Positions 1-11,982 of a stretch of DNA of 64,000 bases are shown piece by piece. Origin of the DNA: Beverwykella pulmonaria (Eukaryota > Ascomycota > Dothideomycetes > Pleosporales > Melanommataceae); contig BCHH01000007.1 in the NCBI GenBank assembly GCA_001599595.1, positions 1,891,785-1,955,784 on the forward strand, given 5' to 3'. Position 1 is the first letter of the stretch. Each line of letters starts with the position of its first letter. The notes below the pieces were generated by a model that did not search any database, was not told where the DNA came from, and saw nothing but the letters and a program-made list of their open reading frames with translations. The position numbers and the translations under genes were made by a program.

Positions 1-217
1 GAACAGACGCAATGCAGCAGCGGCCGAAATGATGGCAGCACGCAACAGAGTCCTGCAGACACAGAACACATTATTTGGAGGATACTATTCCGGTGGCTAT
101 CAAGGATGTTGGTCTGGACGCTAGTGTCTCGGATGGCTGAAGTATCATGAATCTGGTTCACTCCTTTCCCTCGGCGTATGGACACTCGAAATTGATCAAT
201 TCGCACCTTTTCTGTAG

Positions 218-1222
218 CTACAGTACGGACAGCTGTTCGAGCTGTTCAAGAATGGATTTGATGAAGTCAAACCGCCCTATAGCGTTCCCTTGCACGCTGA
301 GGCAGTCCTGTACAATCCTAGAATATCGTTTTCCCATGTGAATGGCACACGTCTGTGCCAGCTTGAGCAATACTTTTGTTCTCTCCTCAGGCTCTTCAAA
401 CACCGGACCCGATGAGCTGAAAATTTTGGAAGGATCTTATTTCTTAAGGGAAGCGGGTTTGAAACTTGTCATCGGGTTCCAGAAACCAATTCCAGCAGAA
501 TGATCCCAAGAGCATACACGTCATGAATCATCGAGAACCCTTGATCCACTCGTTTGCCATCGGAAACGCGACGAGGGTGCTAGTAGATATCAATCTCGAA
601 GTTTGCATCTTGAATACGAGCCAATGGACCAGAATTGTTTTGGATACTCCTCGAACTTTCCATTCCAACAATGTACGGCTCACCCAGTGATCGTGGGTAA
701 GATGTCTGGCCAGATAGAAGAAGGATAATGTTGTCTGACCTCATTGCTTTATGAATCCATCCCACCGAGTGAAAGAAGAAGAGGGAGGTTGCAATTTGCC
801 GAGCAAGATCGAATCTCTCGTTCAGTGGATGTCGCGGACGCCCAGGACTCTCCCGAATTGCGCTACTAAGCGCCCGAGGAGAACTTCCGTTGATTTTGGA
901 TTGCGTTGGAGCAGCATAGACGAGACCAAAGATCGGTATTTGGCAGCCAAGAATCTCAAAAAATACAAGTGATCTCACCATACTAGTCGAAGAGGAGTCG
1001 CATTCATGTAACATGTCACATCTCTGCAATGGATTTTTCGAACTCTGTGAAGTCTGATGTGTTTCTCTTTAGACTTGCCGGCGCATGCTTGTACTCGACA
1101 ATTACAGAACGGCCATCGAAAGTAGTGAACACTCGGTCAGATCGATTATGTCGGCCTCCGAATCTCGCTGTGGCATTGACTAAGTACGAAGGTAAACTGG
1201 TCGCTGTGAAGAAGCTCTTCAC
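218..1222 (-). pseudogene. Decayed HET-s/HeLo-associated kinase-like C-terminal domain (DUF7580-type)
   Basis: Read on the minus strand, three blocks in order resemble the C-terminal kinase-like domain of fungal HeLo/HET-s-type proteins: a VIVEYK strand near 1120, then GWIHKAMRSDNI with a preceding LARQIA helix near 720, then a glycine-rich GEPYIVGM strand, and HDVYALGIILLELVS near 500. The reading is broken by a frame change near 1016-1029, an in-frame TAG at 582-580 just before the HP motif, and an in-frame TGA at 471-469. A last block (EEPEERTKVLLKLAQ) lies at 403-218. No N-terminal HeLo domain is visible because the gene stops where the plus-strand kinase gene begins. Family members act in heterokaryon incompatibility or programmed death; that role is family knowledge. 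Assignment to this family is by motif recognition only. Confidence 0.6.
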
Positions 1223-3735
1223 CGATACTCAAGCTGCAACTAGAGGGAGTGCAAATCTCAGAGCTCACCAAGCACGCTACTCAACTCTTCTTGGAACGCT
1301 TACTAAGGAACTTCGATATCTCGCCTTCAATAAACTGCGGAAACATCCGAATATCGTCCCTCTACTTGGGATATCATGGGAGCCCACGGAGGCGCTTGGT
1401 TGATCTGGGATAACGCCCATGACGATTCTTGAACTTCAGGACGGCACCTTGACTCAATATTTACTACGAGACCGGGAACCCAATTCTTCGATTGATCTCG
1501 GAACTAAAATTTCTCTTCAGGCGGATATTCTGTGTGGGCTAGCTGCTTTGCATACTGTTGGCCTCGCGCACAGCGACCTCAAACCTGTCAACATTCTCAT
1601 CTCCTCGAGTGTTCGCAATCCAACTGCTAAGATTGCTGACTTTGGATGCTCTCAGCAGTCATATTATCACGACAACGAGCCAGGCGGGACAGCAGCCTGG
1701 ACGTGCCCAGAGGGAGTTCACGTGCTTGCAAGTACTACTCAAGCTCCCCCAAACGACGGTCATGAACACCACCTCCGATCTACATTTTTGGAATACCATG
1801 CGCAAATTACTGAAAATTCAAGGATTCAAGAGGAACTTGACCAACAGAAAGCAGGGGATATGTTCTCTTTCGGCCTCGTGACCTTCTTCCTCTTGGACGA
1901 CGATGCTCATTTCAATGGCGAGGAACGGCCAGATTGGCTAATGAATAAGTCAAACTTGGAATCTATATTCCGCCCATGGCTGGAGTCTAAGTTTAGATCC
2001 GCAAACGCCGAAAGCTCATCTGAACTGGAGGGAGTAGTTCATAGTGAGTGGAAACAAAAATGCGCTGATGGGTCATGGATAACGATTCCAGAATCCATCA
2101 GCATCGATTGTTTGGTCGGCACTGTTTCAACACTCGCCACAAATCCCCTCAATCGGCCATCCAGCGCAGAGTTGGTGGGTACATTGCGGTATTTTTCTGA
2201 ACATGACGACTGAAACCTTAGCTTACTTTTCCAGACACGAGAGACATGTCAGGCAACAGCTTGACACAGATGCCCTTGGTATGCCTCTCATAGTAAGTCT
2301 CATTGCTAAGTTAACTAGAAATTACGCTTTGTTCATGAAGGTGAAGGAGTCTTTGCGTGGTGAAGAAGAAATCCCAATCGCGGATATTCCAATTCGTATG
2401 CGCGGCGCATTTTTCGCAGAGCTTCTGAGAGAAATCGACCGAGACGAAGGGCAAGCATCTCCAAAAGTGCTGAACTTTCTTGCCATGTGCTATTTAGATG
2501 GCGATGGTGTCGAAGCCAATGAAGAGAAGGGAATCCAGCTGCTCGTTAAAGCTTTCCGCCTGACCAGTTCGGATGACATTGACTTCCACCTTGTTCAAAT
2601 CTATCAGAGTGTCTTGGTAGAGCTACGTCGTTGCGGGCTAGATGCTTCAGATTATCTCTCGGAAGATGAAATCGAGCATTGGACGCTTGAAGGCATCTTT
2701 CTTCTCAGCGGTGGCTATTGGTTTGCCCTTGGTCATCGCGATCAAGCTGCACGGATCGTTTTTGCTCAGCAGAAATATACCGCTGCTTTGTCTTACCTTG
2801 ACCAACACCAAAAGGACATGCAGCTGGGCATAGGCCTGAATCTCTACGTGATGCGCAGACCTTCGGAATGCCCTGGTCCGCAGCGACGGCATCAGGCCGC
2901 CGGACTTGGAATCGGTTCATTGGCTGACAACTCTCTGCAATCGGAAAAGTATGAGCTGCTTATGGCGTCATCGGTGCTCAGTGCTGCTACTCAAGATGCA
3001 CATAAGTTGGTCCAAAGCCGTTTGGAGGGCTGGATTGATCCTTGGGACACTAGAATTGTACGAGCAGTGGCCCACTATGGCTACGAAGACTCGATTCGTC
3101 TCCTGGACAGACTGGAGACCATGAGCGTCGCCAATAACCCATCTGTCAGTTGGCTGCGAGGGGATCTGTTCGGGCGTTTCTTCACGCCGCGGAGGAACAG
3201 GCTCCTTCTAGCGTTTGATAACACAATTCCCCGGGGCGAGCGGGGACAAGTTTTTCTTCCTACAGTGCATGAATGCATTGGCGAGAATCGCTTCACGTGT
3301 CTGATGGCAATGCTTGCCTTGTCACGAACGTCGCCAACGGGAAGAGAAGATTCAATTAGCCTTTCGAACGACGCCATAGTGGATGATAGCTATGGATCAG
3401 AAACGCCACTCCAACTTTCTATCAGGTTGCTGCGTCCTTTCTTTGTTTGCGTTCTTCTCGCTCATGGTGCAGATCGTAAGAAGACTACTGTTCGATATGG
3501 CGACAATGCCTTGCAAACGTGTTGCCGCATCAACGTGGAGAATCACGCTTTCTCGGTCCACTGGGATCCTAAGGGGTACAATCCTGGCTTATCAGTGGAT
3601 GGAAAACTTGACGATATGAAGGGCGCTCACCGCTTGATATTTGAGCTCTTGTTAATGGAGATGGGGTCAGACTTGAATGAGAGGAACAATAATGGACAGA
3701 CTTCGTATGATCTCTGTGTTGAAGCAGGTAATTAA
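1160..3735 (+). pseudogene. Kinase-Sel1-ankyrin protein gene, 5'-truncated and interrupted
   Basis: A protein kinase domain starts abruptly: VAVKK (ATP-binding lysine) near 1205, HPNIVPLLG near 1350, the catalytic loop HSDLKPVNIL near 1570 (HSD in place of HRD), IADFGCS (DFG) near 1635, and an NPLNRPS end near 2150. The glycine loop is missing. An in-frame TGA at 1401-1403 interrupts the hinge and no splice pair restores frame. A 46-nt intron (2189-2234) plausibly joins the kinase to a second part holding a Sel1-like repeat (LAMCYLDGDGVEANEEKG, near 2490) and ankyrin-like repeats (TPLQLSIRLL, LLAHGADRK, near 3400-3480), ending at 3735. This kinase-Sel1-ankyrin architecture is common in Pezizomycotina, often of unknown role. 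A shorter protein from the ATG at 1419 could in principle be made, but it would lack the N-lobe. Confidence 0.65.
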
Positions 3736-5883
3736 TGAAGGGTTTGCGAGAAGATTGGTAGAATGTGGGTATGCAACTTAATTCGGTAGTACAACTTGAA
3801 TGGACTCGGTATGTGGCGTTGACTCTAAAGAATTCAAACAGGGCTTGGGATGGAATCTGAATACTATCCACATAAAGAGACAGAAGACGTCTTGAAGCTA
3901 TTTCGGTATGAACTATCATAATATTTCATTCTTCTTGCAGCCATGCTTCAAACTCCGCCATCCCATCTCTTTTATCACCAGTATAAGCAGCTTGAGACAC
4001 CCCGATTTTGGTCATGAGTAGCCTGAGGCACTATGATTTTGATCATGAGCAAGCCGAGCAAGCCTGAGCCAGCGTTATTTAGGCTGAGCATAACTGAGCC
4101 GAGGAAGATTTTGCTGATGCTATGGGCCAAAAACGACTAACCTAGTCGGGTGTATGCCAAGAGTAGAATCCACTTGAAAATAGCGAAATAAAACTGTATT
4201 ACTTTGGTTAACTCCATTCAACCACGAGTCGTTTGCTTCATGTGTTGCCACTTCACAAGGTACATTGAACGTGTACTGTTCTTTCAACACACGATGTCCA
4301 TTATTGAACTCTCAAAGTAACTCAAAATAGACAGTCGGCCTGACAGTCGCTACAGAATAGCCCATTGTGCAGAAGCACACTGCCCCGCAAATCGAGAATA
4401 TCGACAAAAAGCTGGACGATGACAACTTACTGCAAGCGAGGAATTGCGATTTTTGTAGACATTTACAGTTAGGAGGTCGTGCTAGACGTTGATGGACGAA
4501 CGGAATTGTTTGGTTGGTTGGCTAGATCCGGATAATCGACGAACGATATGCGGACTTTGGTGGGAACTGCGGTTTCATCGATGTGGCGGCTTAAGAAACG
4601 GCGGTACCAATGGGGTCCGGGCGATTTATGCGAGATACTGGTCATTTTTGAATGAAGATATCAGGCGAGAAGTGTTGGGATTCAGGGTTTAAAGATCGAA
4701 ATGCAGATTTGCATCCTCCCGTAGCGGCCACGTGGGTCTTTACCTAGATACTTTACATTTCTAGCGTTATGACTTAGATAATAACATGGAATTGTAAGAC
4801 GGTCGTCTTCCATAAGTGTTTGATATTATGAGTTGTCAGAGCGTAGTCCGCCTACACAGTACGATGGGGAGCAGTGCATTCGAGTGTGGCCGAAAGCAGG
4901 TGTTTCCCTGCCGCTGTCTGACTGCACAGCCCACTCGGACTGCTCAACGTGCACCTCCACCTGCAAACAAAATGGGTGTCTGCATACGTATGCGTCAGCA
5001 CCCAATACTCTCAAGGCGCGGGCCCCTTTGTTCGCGCTCCTCCTGACACCAGAGCAGTAAATGCAGGGTGCAGAGCGGCACTAGAGGTGAGACACAGGGA
5101 AGGAGGAAGGAGGGTGAGGTGAAGCGAAAAATCAACTCCTTGGTGGCATGCGCAAGCGAGGAGCGTGACCGGCACCGCTGGGTGTTTACGGAGCCAGACT
5201 TGGAACTCAGAGAGGGACGGGTCAGACAGGTACGGTTGCAGTAGGAAACTTTTGTGGCGTGCGAGGTGAAACGACCCTGGGATCGGATGCGATCTGGACT
5301 GGTTGATTGAGCACCGGGAGTGGGATAGCGGGTGCGAAAGCTTCGGTGGAGTGTGAATGGGGAGAGAGCATCATCGGCTGCCCAGCCGGCACCGCGGTGC
5401 CCTGTATGAAAACTGTATGATAATATCGAGCCGCAGGTCTAGCCGCGTTGGGGTCGTGATGCTCGCACGGCGCGATCCCAACAGGCGCTCGCATCGCGGC
5501 CGAAACAGAAACAGAAGAGCGCCCATCCGCCGCGCTCAGTGTCTTGACGTGGGATCGTCGGCAGCCTCGCCCGCACTGTGAGACGGGGGGCGTGTGTGGG
5601 TGTGCTAGTGAACTCACCGCAGTGCGGAGGTGCATGTGGATGGATGCGCTGAGGCTTTGAGACTGCCCCAGCTGCCCTCTTTTCGTCCTCGTCGTGGTGT
5701 GGCCCGGCGAAGGCTAGTCGGAGGCCCGTGCATCGGCTAACCCACTAATCGCGCGCTCACTCAGCCTTGTTCGAGTGGACGGCTGCTGCTGCACCTCGTT
5801 GCTTCTGCTTCCTCCTCACCTCTTCTCTCCTACCCATCAACACTCGCCCGTCACATCCCCAGGGCGCCCTCCTCCCCAATACT
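3736..5883. other. Intergenic region, no convincing gene
   Basis: Only short open frames without recognisable domains are present. Near 4005-4065 there is a degenerate tandem pair built on a GATTTTG(G/A)TCATGAG unit, followed by several GCCTGAGC/GGCTGAGC variants. The 5.1-5.88 kb part is GC-rich and is probably the promoter and 5' leader of the KH-protein gene. Confidence 0.5.
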
Positions 5884-8800
5884 ATGCACAAGATCTCCAA
5901 CTTCACGGGCCAAGCCCGCCACGGCTGGGAAAAGATGACGCCCTCGGCTGGCTTTCCCTTCTCACGGTCTAACCACGAGATGCCCGTCACAGCTCCGATA
6001 AAGCGGCCATCGACTGCCACCGCACCGCCGCCTGTCATTCCACCCGGCACGCAGGTCAATCTGTCCTTCAACGTGCCCTTTGCGTCAAACCTCGCGGGCC
6101 CCGATGTCGACGACATCATGTACGCGAGCCCGGGGGCAAAGGCACGGTGGACCCATCCGGAAGCGACGGCTGAGGGCATGCCCCCTCACAAGCTACCCGT
6201 CCACGCTCAGAATGTCGAGAATCTACGGAATTCCTGCCGGGAGGTCACCGAGTCGAGCGAGGGACGGGTTGCCGCCACCGTGGTGTCGGCTGAGTCGAAG
6301 CCGCTGCCCGGCCTACAGCGGGGGCCATTGCGGGCTTTGGTCACTAACGTCTGCCTTTCTGGAGAACTGGAGGTGGTGAACCAGATGCGGTGCAAGATTC
6401 TCAACTCGACGCCCATTTCACTGGCATGTCTTCCGCTGCGAGCCGCCTCACCTGCATCGTACTAACCATGGCACAGAGATCATCGTTCGTCGACATCGAC
6501 TCGGATCTGATTATCGACCGCGCAACTCAGAAGCTCAAGGGCCCCGTGCTCACCCAGCTCGATCTCATTGCCAAGACCACCAAGGGCGACATCTTTGTGC
6601 TGATGCCGAAACAGCCTGATATCGAGTCGGCAAGCTTCAACGGGAATCTCGAGACCATGGACTCGCGCCTACGCTGTGCCATCTACGGAGACATGGAGAC
6701 CATGGAGCATGCAAAGACGCGCGTCTTGATCATGATAGACCAGATCGTGAGTTTGGGATGCCCCGCAGCTGAAGTTACGCTAGCGCACACAGCTAATTTC
6801 TTCACAGCTCAAACGATACGTTGACACCATGAAGTTGGAGCTGACCATGCATACGCTGATATGTGGGCGGGGACGTAAGAACATTAAGCTGATTGAGTCC
6901 GCTACTGGGACTGCAATCTACTTCCCGCCACCCTTCCCTCGGATTTTCGGCTACACTCCTCCTGGGGCTACGCGCAGACCCGAAGACCTGATCTACATCA
7001 CAGGAGAGAGTACTGAGAGCATCCTGCGAGCGAAGCAGAGGCTCCATGATCTGGTCATGTCGACCAAGGTTTTTGTCAAGCCGGTCATGGTGACGGACAC
7101 CAAGCTTGATGCCATTCTCCTCGAGCGACTCGACAAGGTGCGCAAGATCATTGAGAATAACGGTTCTTACATTCTGCTCCCTCCACTGGGACTGCAGCGT
7201 GGCGTGGTTCGTGTTCAGGGCACGGATGTCTTGCATGTCGAGCGGACCGTGCGTGAGTTAATGGCTCTCGTAAGTTGTTCGGACCCCCCCAATTCCCGGA
7301 ATCCGAGCTGACTGGTAGCAGGCTGGTCAATTCTATAGCGCCTCGTGGTTCATTACGCATCCCGACCCCACGCAGCGCCCACCCACCCCGGCTGATGTTC
7401 GTGCTATGCTGTCCGATATTTGCATTAATTCCGGCGCAGAGATTAGCTTCGAGAAGCTCAACTTTCACATCTACGGGTCTGATGACGCTGTCAAAGCGGC
7501 CATGATGGTCATTAACAACATCCCATTCGTGAAGAAGTCTCAGTACAACATGAGTGTCAAGATTGAGCTTGCCAACGAACATAAGGAGTTTGTCAGTGGT
7601 AAGAAGAATGGCAAAATTAACAAAATCATGAGCCACAGCAGCGTTCAGATTGTCTTTGATGGCTTCAACGAGTATAACTTCTACATCGTGGTCCGCGGCG
7701 CTCAGTATGACGCCACCAAAAGTGGCCTTGACCTGGTCGAACAGGAGATGCCTGCCGCTATCTCGTTTCATGTTCCCGATCAATATCATAAACGCATCAT
7801 CGGCATCGGCGGTCAACACATCCAACGCATCATGAAAAAGTACTCCGTCTTCGTCAAGTTCTCCAACGCGATGGACCGTGGAGGCTTCGGTAAAGAAGAG
7901 GACGACATCAAAGTGGACAATGTCATTTGTCGTACCCCAGCTCGTAATGCTCAGAACCTGGATTTGGTCAAGCAAGAGATCATGGACATGGTCGAGAAGG
8001 CTGATGCAGAGTTTGTGTCTGAGACAATCAGCATTAACCGTCTCTATCATCGCGAGCTCCTGGCCCGCCTGGACAAAATTGACGAGTTGGAGAAGAAGTT
8101 CAACTGCAAGATCACCTTCCCGAGTACCGAGGAAGCGAGTGACACTGTTACTGTCTCTGGCCCTGAGTACCAGGTGCCATTGGCAGTCGATGAGTTCTTG
8201 GTAAGACGGTTGATCCCATTTTGGCATGGCCGCATGCTAATTCATATTAGGGCATGGTTCCAGAAGCTCACGAATTGTCCTTTCCCGTCTCTGCTGAGCT
8301 TGGCGAGCATATGCGCTCTCCTGAATTCAAAACTGATATCCTTGACAAGTTGAGAGATCAGCACGTTGTTGACACTCATCTGAAAGAGCAACAGACGGAG
8401 ACAATTGATGGCAAAGAGCAGCAGATTGAGACGATCCATCTTAGCTTCACGAGGAACAATGCAGGTGGTCTCAAGGATGCCCTCGATTTCTTGATCAACC
8501 ACTTGGTCATGCATGGCTTGGACACAAGCACCATCCGCGGCGCCCTTCCTCGCCCCAAGTCTGATTCGTTCGAAGACTCTTTACCTTTCTTCGAGTCTAA
8601 ATTGCTCCAGCGTGCGGAGCCTCCTGTCGACAACACTGATTCACCAACCCGTTCCCATTTTGGCGACGACGAGCGCCCCGGCATGTTAGACCGACTTCGT
8701 AAACCAGGCAGTATGTCCTCTTTTACCTCCATTTTCAATGGACGCAAGAATGGCACCAACTCGCCTGGTTCTCTTTTTAAGCATGCCTCGAGCAATGCCT

Positions 8801-9075
8801 CCAAAGCTTCCCTGGTTAGCCTTGAGTCCCAAGGAAGCGGCTACCGTAATCCTTGGAACGACAGCGGCATTAATCTCGCGGACGACGAACATCACACCAA
8901 TAGTTGGCCAATGCCAACTCCGCGTTTCGAGAACAAGTTTCCTTTCGGTTCGACTTCAGCGGCGTCTGGAGATCTGACTCCCAGGTATGATCCGCGGGCT
9001 TCCGTTGACAGCGGTCGCCCTAGCACTTCTCATTCTGCATCTGGATACCCGGCCCCTATTGGGCCTCCCCGTTAA
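5884..9075 (+). CDS. Multi-KH-domain RNA-binding protein
   Basis: Five exons (5884-6423, 6477-6746, 6808-7269, 7322-8200, 8251-9075) encode about 991 aa; all introns are phase 0. The start is the ATG opening MHKISNFTGQ. Repeated KH folds are visible: CGRGRKNIKLIESATG (G-x-G-x-x-I loop) near 6865, a GKKNGKINKIMSHSS repeat near 7600 and GIGGQHIQRIMKKYSVFVKF near 7800, plus more degenerate units in the first exons. The C-terminal 200 residues are Ser/Pro/Asn-rich and probably disordered. Vigilin- and Bicaudal-C-like multi-KH proteins bind mRNA and influence its localisation, stability or translation; this cytoplasmic role is inferred. The first intron (6424-6476) uses a GC donor (GCATGT), with a TACTAAC branch site and CAG acceptor; frame and phase support it strongly. 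Confidence 0.85.
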
Positions 9076-9967
9076 ACGATACACTATTTCCCACTTGATA
9101 CCGCCTTATGACGACCAAATACCCCCGCTCTGGTATGTGCTATGCGACGATATCAACCAAAAGAATTATACCCACTTGGCGAATACTAAAAGCCTTTGGC
9201 TGGTTGTTTTTGCTTTTTATTATTATATCCTGGTTCTTTGACTGTATGTGTGTTCTGCTGTTCTTTTCTGGTTGTTTTCATGGGTTCTGTCTCTTCCGTT
9301 TCTTAGTGCGGGCGTTTTGGTACTTTGAGATGATTCCCCCGGCGCAAAACAAATATACCAATTTGCTGCTTTGTGGTTCTGCGCTTCCTTTTTGACTAGT
9401 AGGGTGGTGTCGGGGGTGATGGAGGGGGATGATACCCACGGTCCGTTTGGTGAGACGGATTTTGTTGGGCTCTGGATGGGATGGCGGTGCATGGCAGGCA
9501 ATGGTGCGCTCAACATGTTTGCAAAGGTTGCTCGACTTTGGAGCACTGGCTCTCCTCTTCTCGCTCGCTCCTTTTCTTTCTCCTCTCCCCGAAGAGATTT
9601 CTTCATCACGACCTCCCGATGATATACGTACGAGCAACTGGCGAAAACGAAGACGGTGGATGGGCAGAAGGCGGAGATGTTATGAGTACGGTTATGTTTG
9701 AAATTAAGGCAGAAGATACACATTAGATGAACGCACAATTATACCCAGAATTAGCTATTATGGTACGAGTGATGTGGTTGGTTGGTTTTGGCAGGATATG
9801 CCTTGGCATGCACGTGACTCGACCAGTGACATCGGCAAAACGATTCGTTAATTTGTCAAAGCCAAAGCTTTGCAATTGCGACATCAAAACACCCCACCAT
9901 CCCCCTATCGCTACCCTTGCCCAGCACCCAGGATCGGGACTCCGTGTGTATCTTCCAGGTCCCAACA
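9076..9967. other. Intergenic: 3' UTR and rhodanese promoter
   Basis: T-rich runs after 9180 look like 3' UTR of the KH-protein gene. Open frames on both strands lack recognisable domains. Nothing else was seen. Confidence 0.4.
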
Positions 9968-10627
9968 ATGGCGTCAAAACGCGCGTTCCAGCTCCTCGCC
10001 CTGCGAACCTCGTCCTCAATACTCCGCTCACAATGCGCCATACCGCAACACATTGCCCCACGAGCGCTTTCACGAAACAGCACAATTGCGAGACCAGGAG
10101 TGGTGTTGAGTCAGCGGAGATGGCAGTCGGCCGCTACACCGGAGAGTAAGGGCAGCAAGATTTATGAATTCGAAGATGTGGGTACATCCCATCCTCCTCC
10201 AATTCTCTCGAAGAAGGAAGAAGAACTCGCGCCGTGGCAAGACATGGAGCTAACCAATTCCTTCTGCTAGATCCAGAAACTCTCCAATGCCACTACCACC
10301 ACCACTTCCTCCTCCCCCTCCCCCTCACCAATCCTCATCGACGTCCGCGAACCGCATGAGTACAAGCCCTCTCACATCCCAACTGCGATCAACATACCCA
10401 TAACCTCCCAACCAGACGCTTTACTTCTTTCCCCGGAGGATTTCGAGGATCGCTTTGGGTTCGAGAAACCGGGGCTGGATAAAGAGGTTGTATTTTATTG
10501 CAAGGCGGGGGTCAGGAGTAGATTTGCGGCGGATTTGGCGAGACGGGCGGGGTATAAGGATGTGGGAGAGTATAGGGGAAGTTGGATGGATTGGGTAGGG
10601 AAGGGTGGGGTGGGAGTTGGTGGGTAG
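9968..10627 (+). CDS. Mitochondrial single-domain rhodanese (sulfurtransferase)
   Basis: Two exons (9968-10177, 10271-10627) give 188 aa. The first exon encodes an Arg/Ser-rich, acid-poor presequence (MASKRAFQLLALRTSSS...) typical of mitochondrial import. After a short Thr/Ser/Pro linker comes the rhodanese fold: ILIDVREPHEY, then GHIP-like SHIPTAINIP, and the active-site loop YCKAGVRS with the persulfide-carrying Cys. The closest known type is the yeast Rdl1/Rdl2 group, which handles thiosulfate sulfur in mitochondria. The 93-nt intron ends CTGCTAG, and that TAG would terminate a retained-intron product. The C-terminus is Gly-rich (WVGKGGVGVGG). Confidence 0.85.
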
Positions 10628-11982
10628 ATAGGGGTGAGAGGCGAAAGGAAGAGGGGGGAGGAGTGAAGATTGATGGTCGTGTTGTTCCAAGAAAGAGTGA
10701 TGATTGGACTTGGGTATTGGGGAACTCAAAGCGGACTCTGGATGTAGAATCTGCTTCCCCAGTCGACACATCATCAGTTGCGGACCTTGGTGTGTTATCT
10801 TGTATATATTTCAGAAAGAAACGATTGATGAGGGACTGGAAGGATGACCAAGTGGAATAAACTCGTGTCTATTGTGTACGGCTTGGGACTCGTATGCTAT
10901 GTTTCGACTGGAAAGGGCAGTAGGTAAGGGAATTGACATATGTTTGGTTCTAACACTTAATGTAGGCAAGATTTGCTATTCAAGGACTCTACTGCTTCGA
11001 TGCCGCCTGCGAACTGTTTCATTAGCACATGAAGGGCCCAACGCTCAAGATTCGCTCCAATCTTCAGGTCAACCACGTTCAATTTGGAGATATGGCTTGG
11101 GGGATTTGACTTCGGCTTGAAAGATTTCACTTATTTTCACTCTTTCAATCTCGCATTTCAGCTCGAAGGAAACGTAGATATCCGCTGCAGTTTGCTCTTC
11201 AATTCACCACCACCTGAGATGTGAATTTGGCACGTTTACCTTAAAGTCACGAAATTCGGTGCTCCGTACCCTGAAAAGTACAACGCTCCCTGCCTTGCTT
11301 CCAGCTCGTTCTTTCCAATCCTGCCGTGTTTGTATAGTAAACCGATGATTCGGACGCAGAGTGGACAGCGTCAAACGTAGTTGCTTCTTTGTACACTCTT
11401 CAAGCACCAGACTCACACATCGACATGTCTGCTCCAGAAACTCCTTCGTATTCTCAATTTCCATCTCTCCGTTTTATCGTTATGAAAAGGCCAGGTTAGT
11501 CTGCCTACGCAATTAGCAACATTACATGCTCATCAAGGGCACTCTCTGCTGTGTGTCTTGTATCTACCGTAGACCCAGTGCGATGGATACAGAGAGCCGA
11601 GATTCGGGGAACCGGAGACTGAGTTGTCAACGTGGAGGAAGTGAGGATAGCAAAGTGTGGGTCGATGTTTCTGGCTCTCTATCTAGCTATTGACAGGAAT
11701 CTTCACGAATGGGTCCAAAAAGGAAGAAACGAGAGTAAGTGGTATTATCGCTAACTGAAGGAAAATAAAGGCATGTGATAAAGGCATGTGTATGTGCATG
11801 CAGGTAGAAAACAAGGGAGAATTGGAGAGATTAAAAAATATGTCTTTGCAAAGATGCAAGTGGTAACTGCGCTTTTCTATGATATAACAGAAGGCAACAC
11901 ACAGCCCATGTCCGAAGATGCGATAGGGCGCAAGTCCCCCAAAGGTCGACCAAAGTCAACGAGCCTGCAAAGGAAGAGCCTC
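10628..11982. other. Intergenic between convergent rhodanese and ABC transporter genes
   Basis: The two flanking genes are convergent, so this holds both 3' UTRs. It is longer than needed for that, but no open frame shows a recognisable domain or coding bias. Confidence 0.4.

Noticed and set aside
1399..1439. Possible 41-nt intron to remove the TGA in the kinase relic
   Set aside because: GT and AG are present but the length breaks the reading frame on the far side, so the stop is kept as a real interruption.
5222..5635. 137-codon minus-strand open frame in GC-rich DNA
   Set aside because: No ATG-supported conserved domain, and Pro/His/Ser-rich chance composition upstream of the KH gene.
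7148..8227. 359-codon open frame on the minus strand
   Set aside because: Antisense to conserved KH-domain exons and running over an intron boundary; a codon-use shadow.
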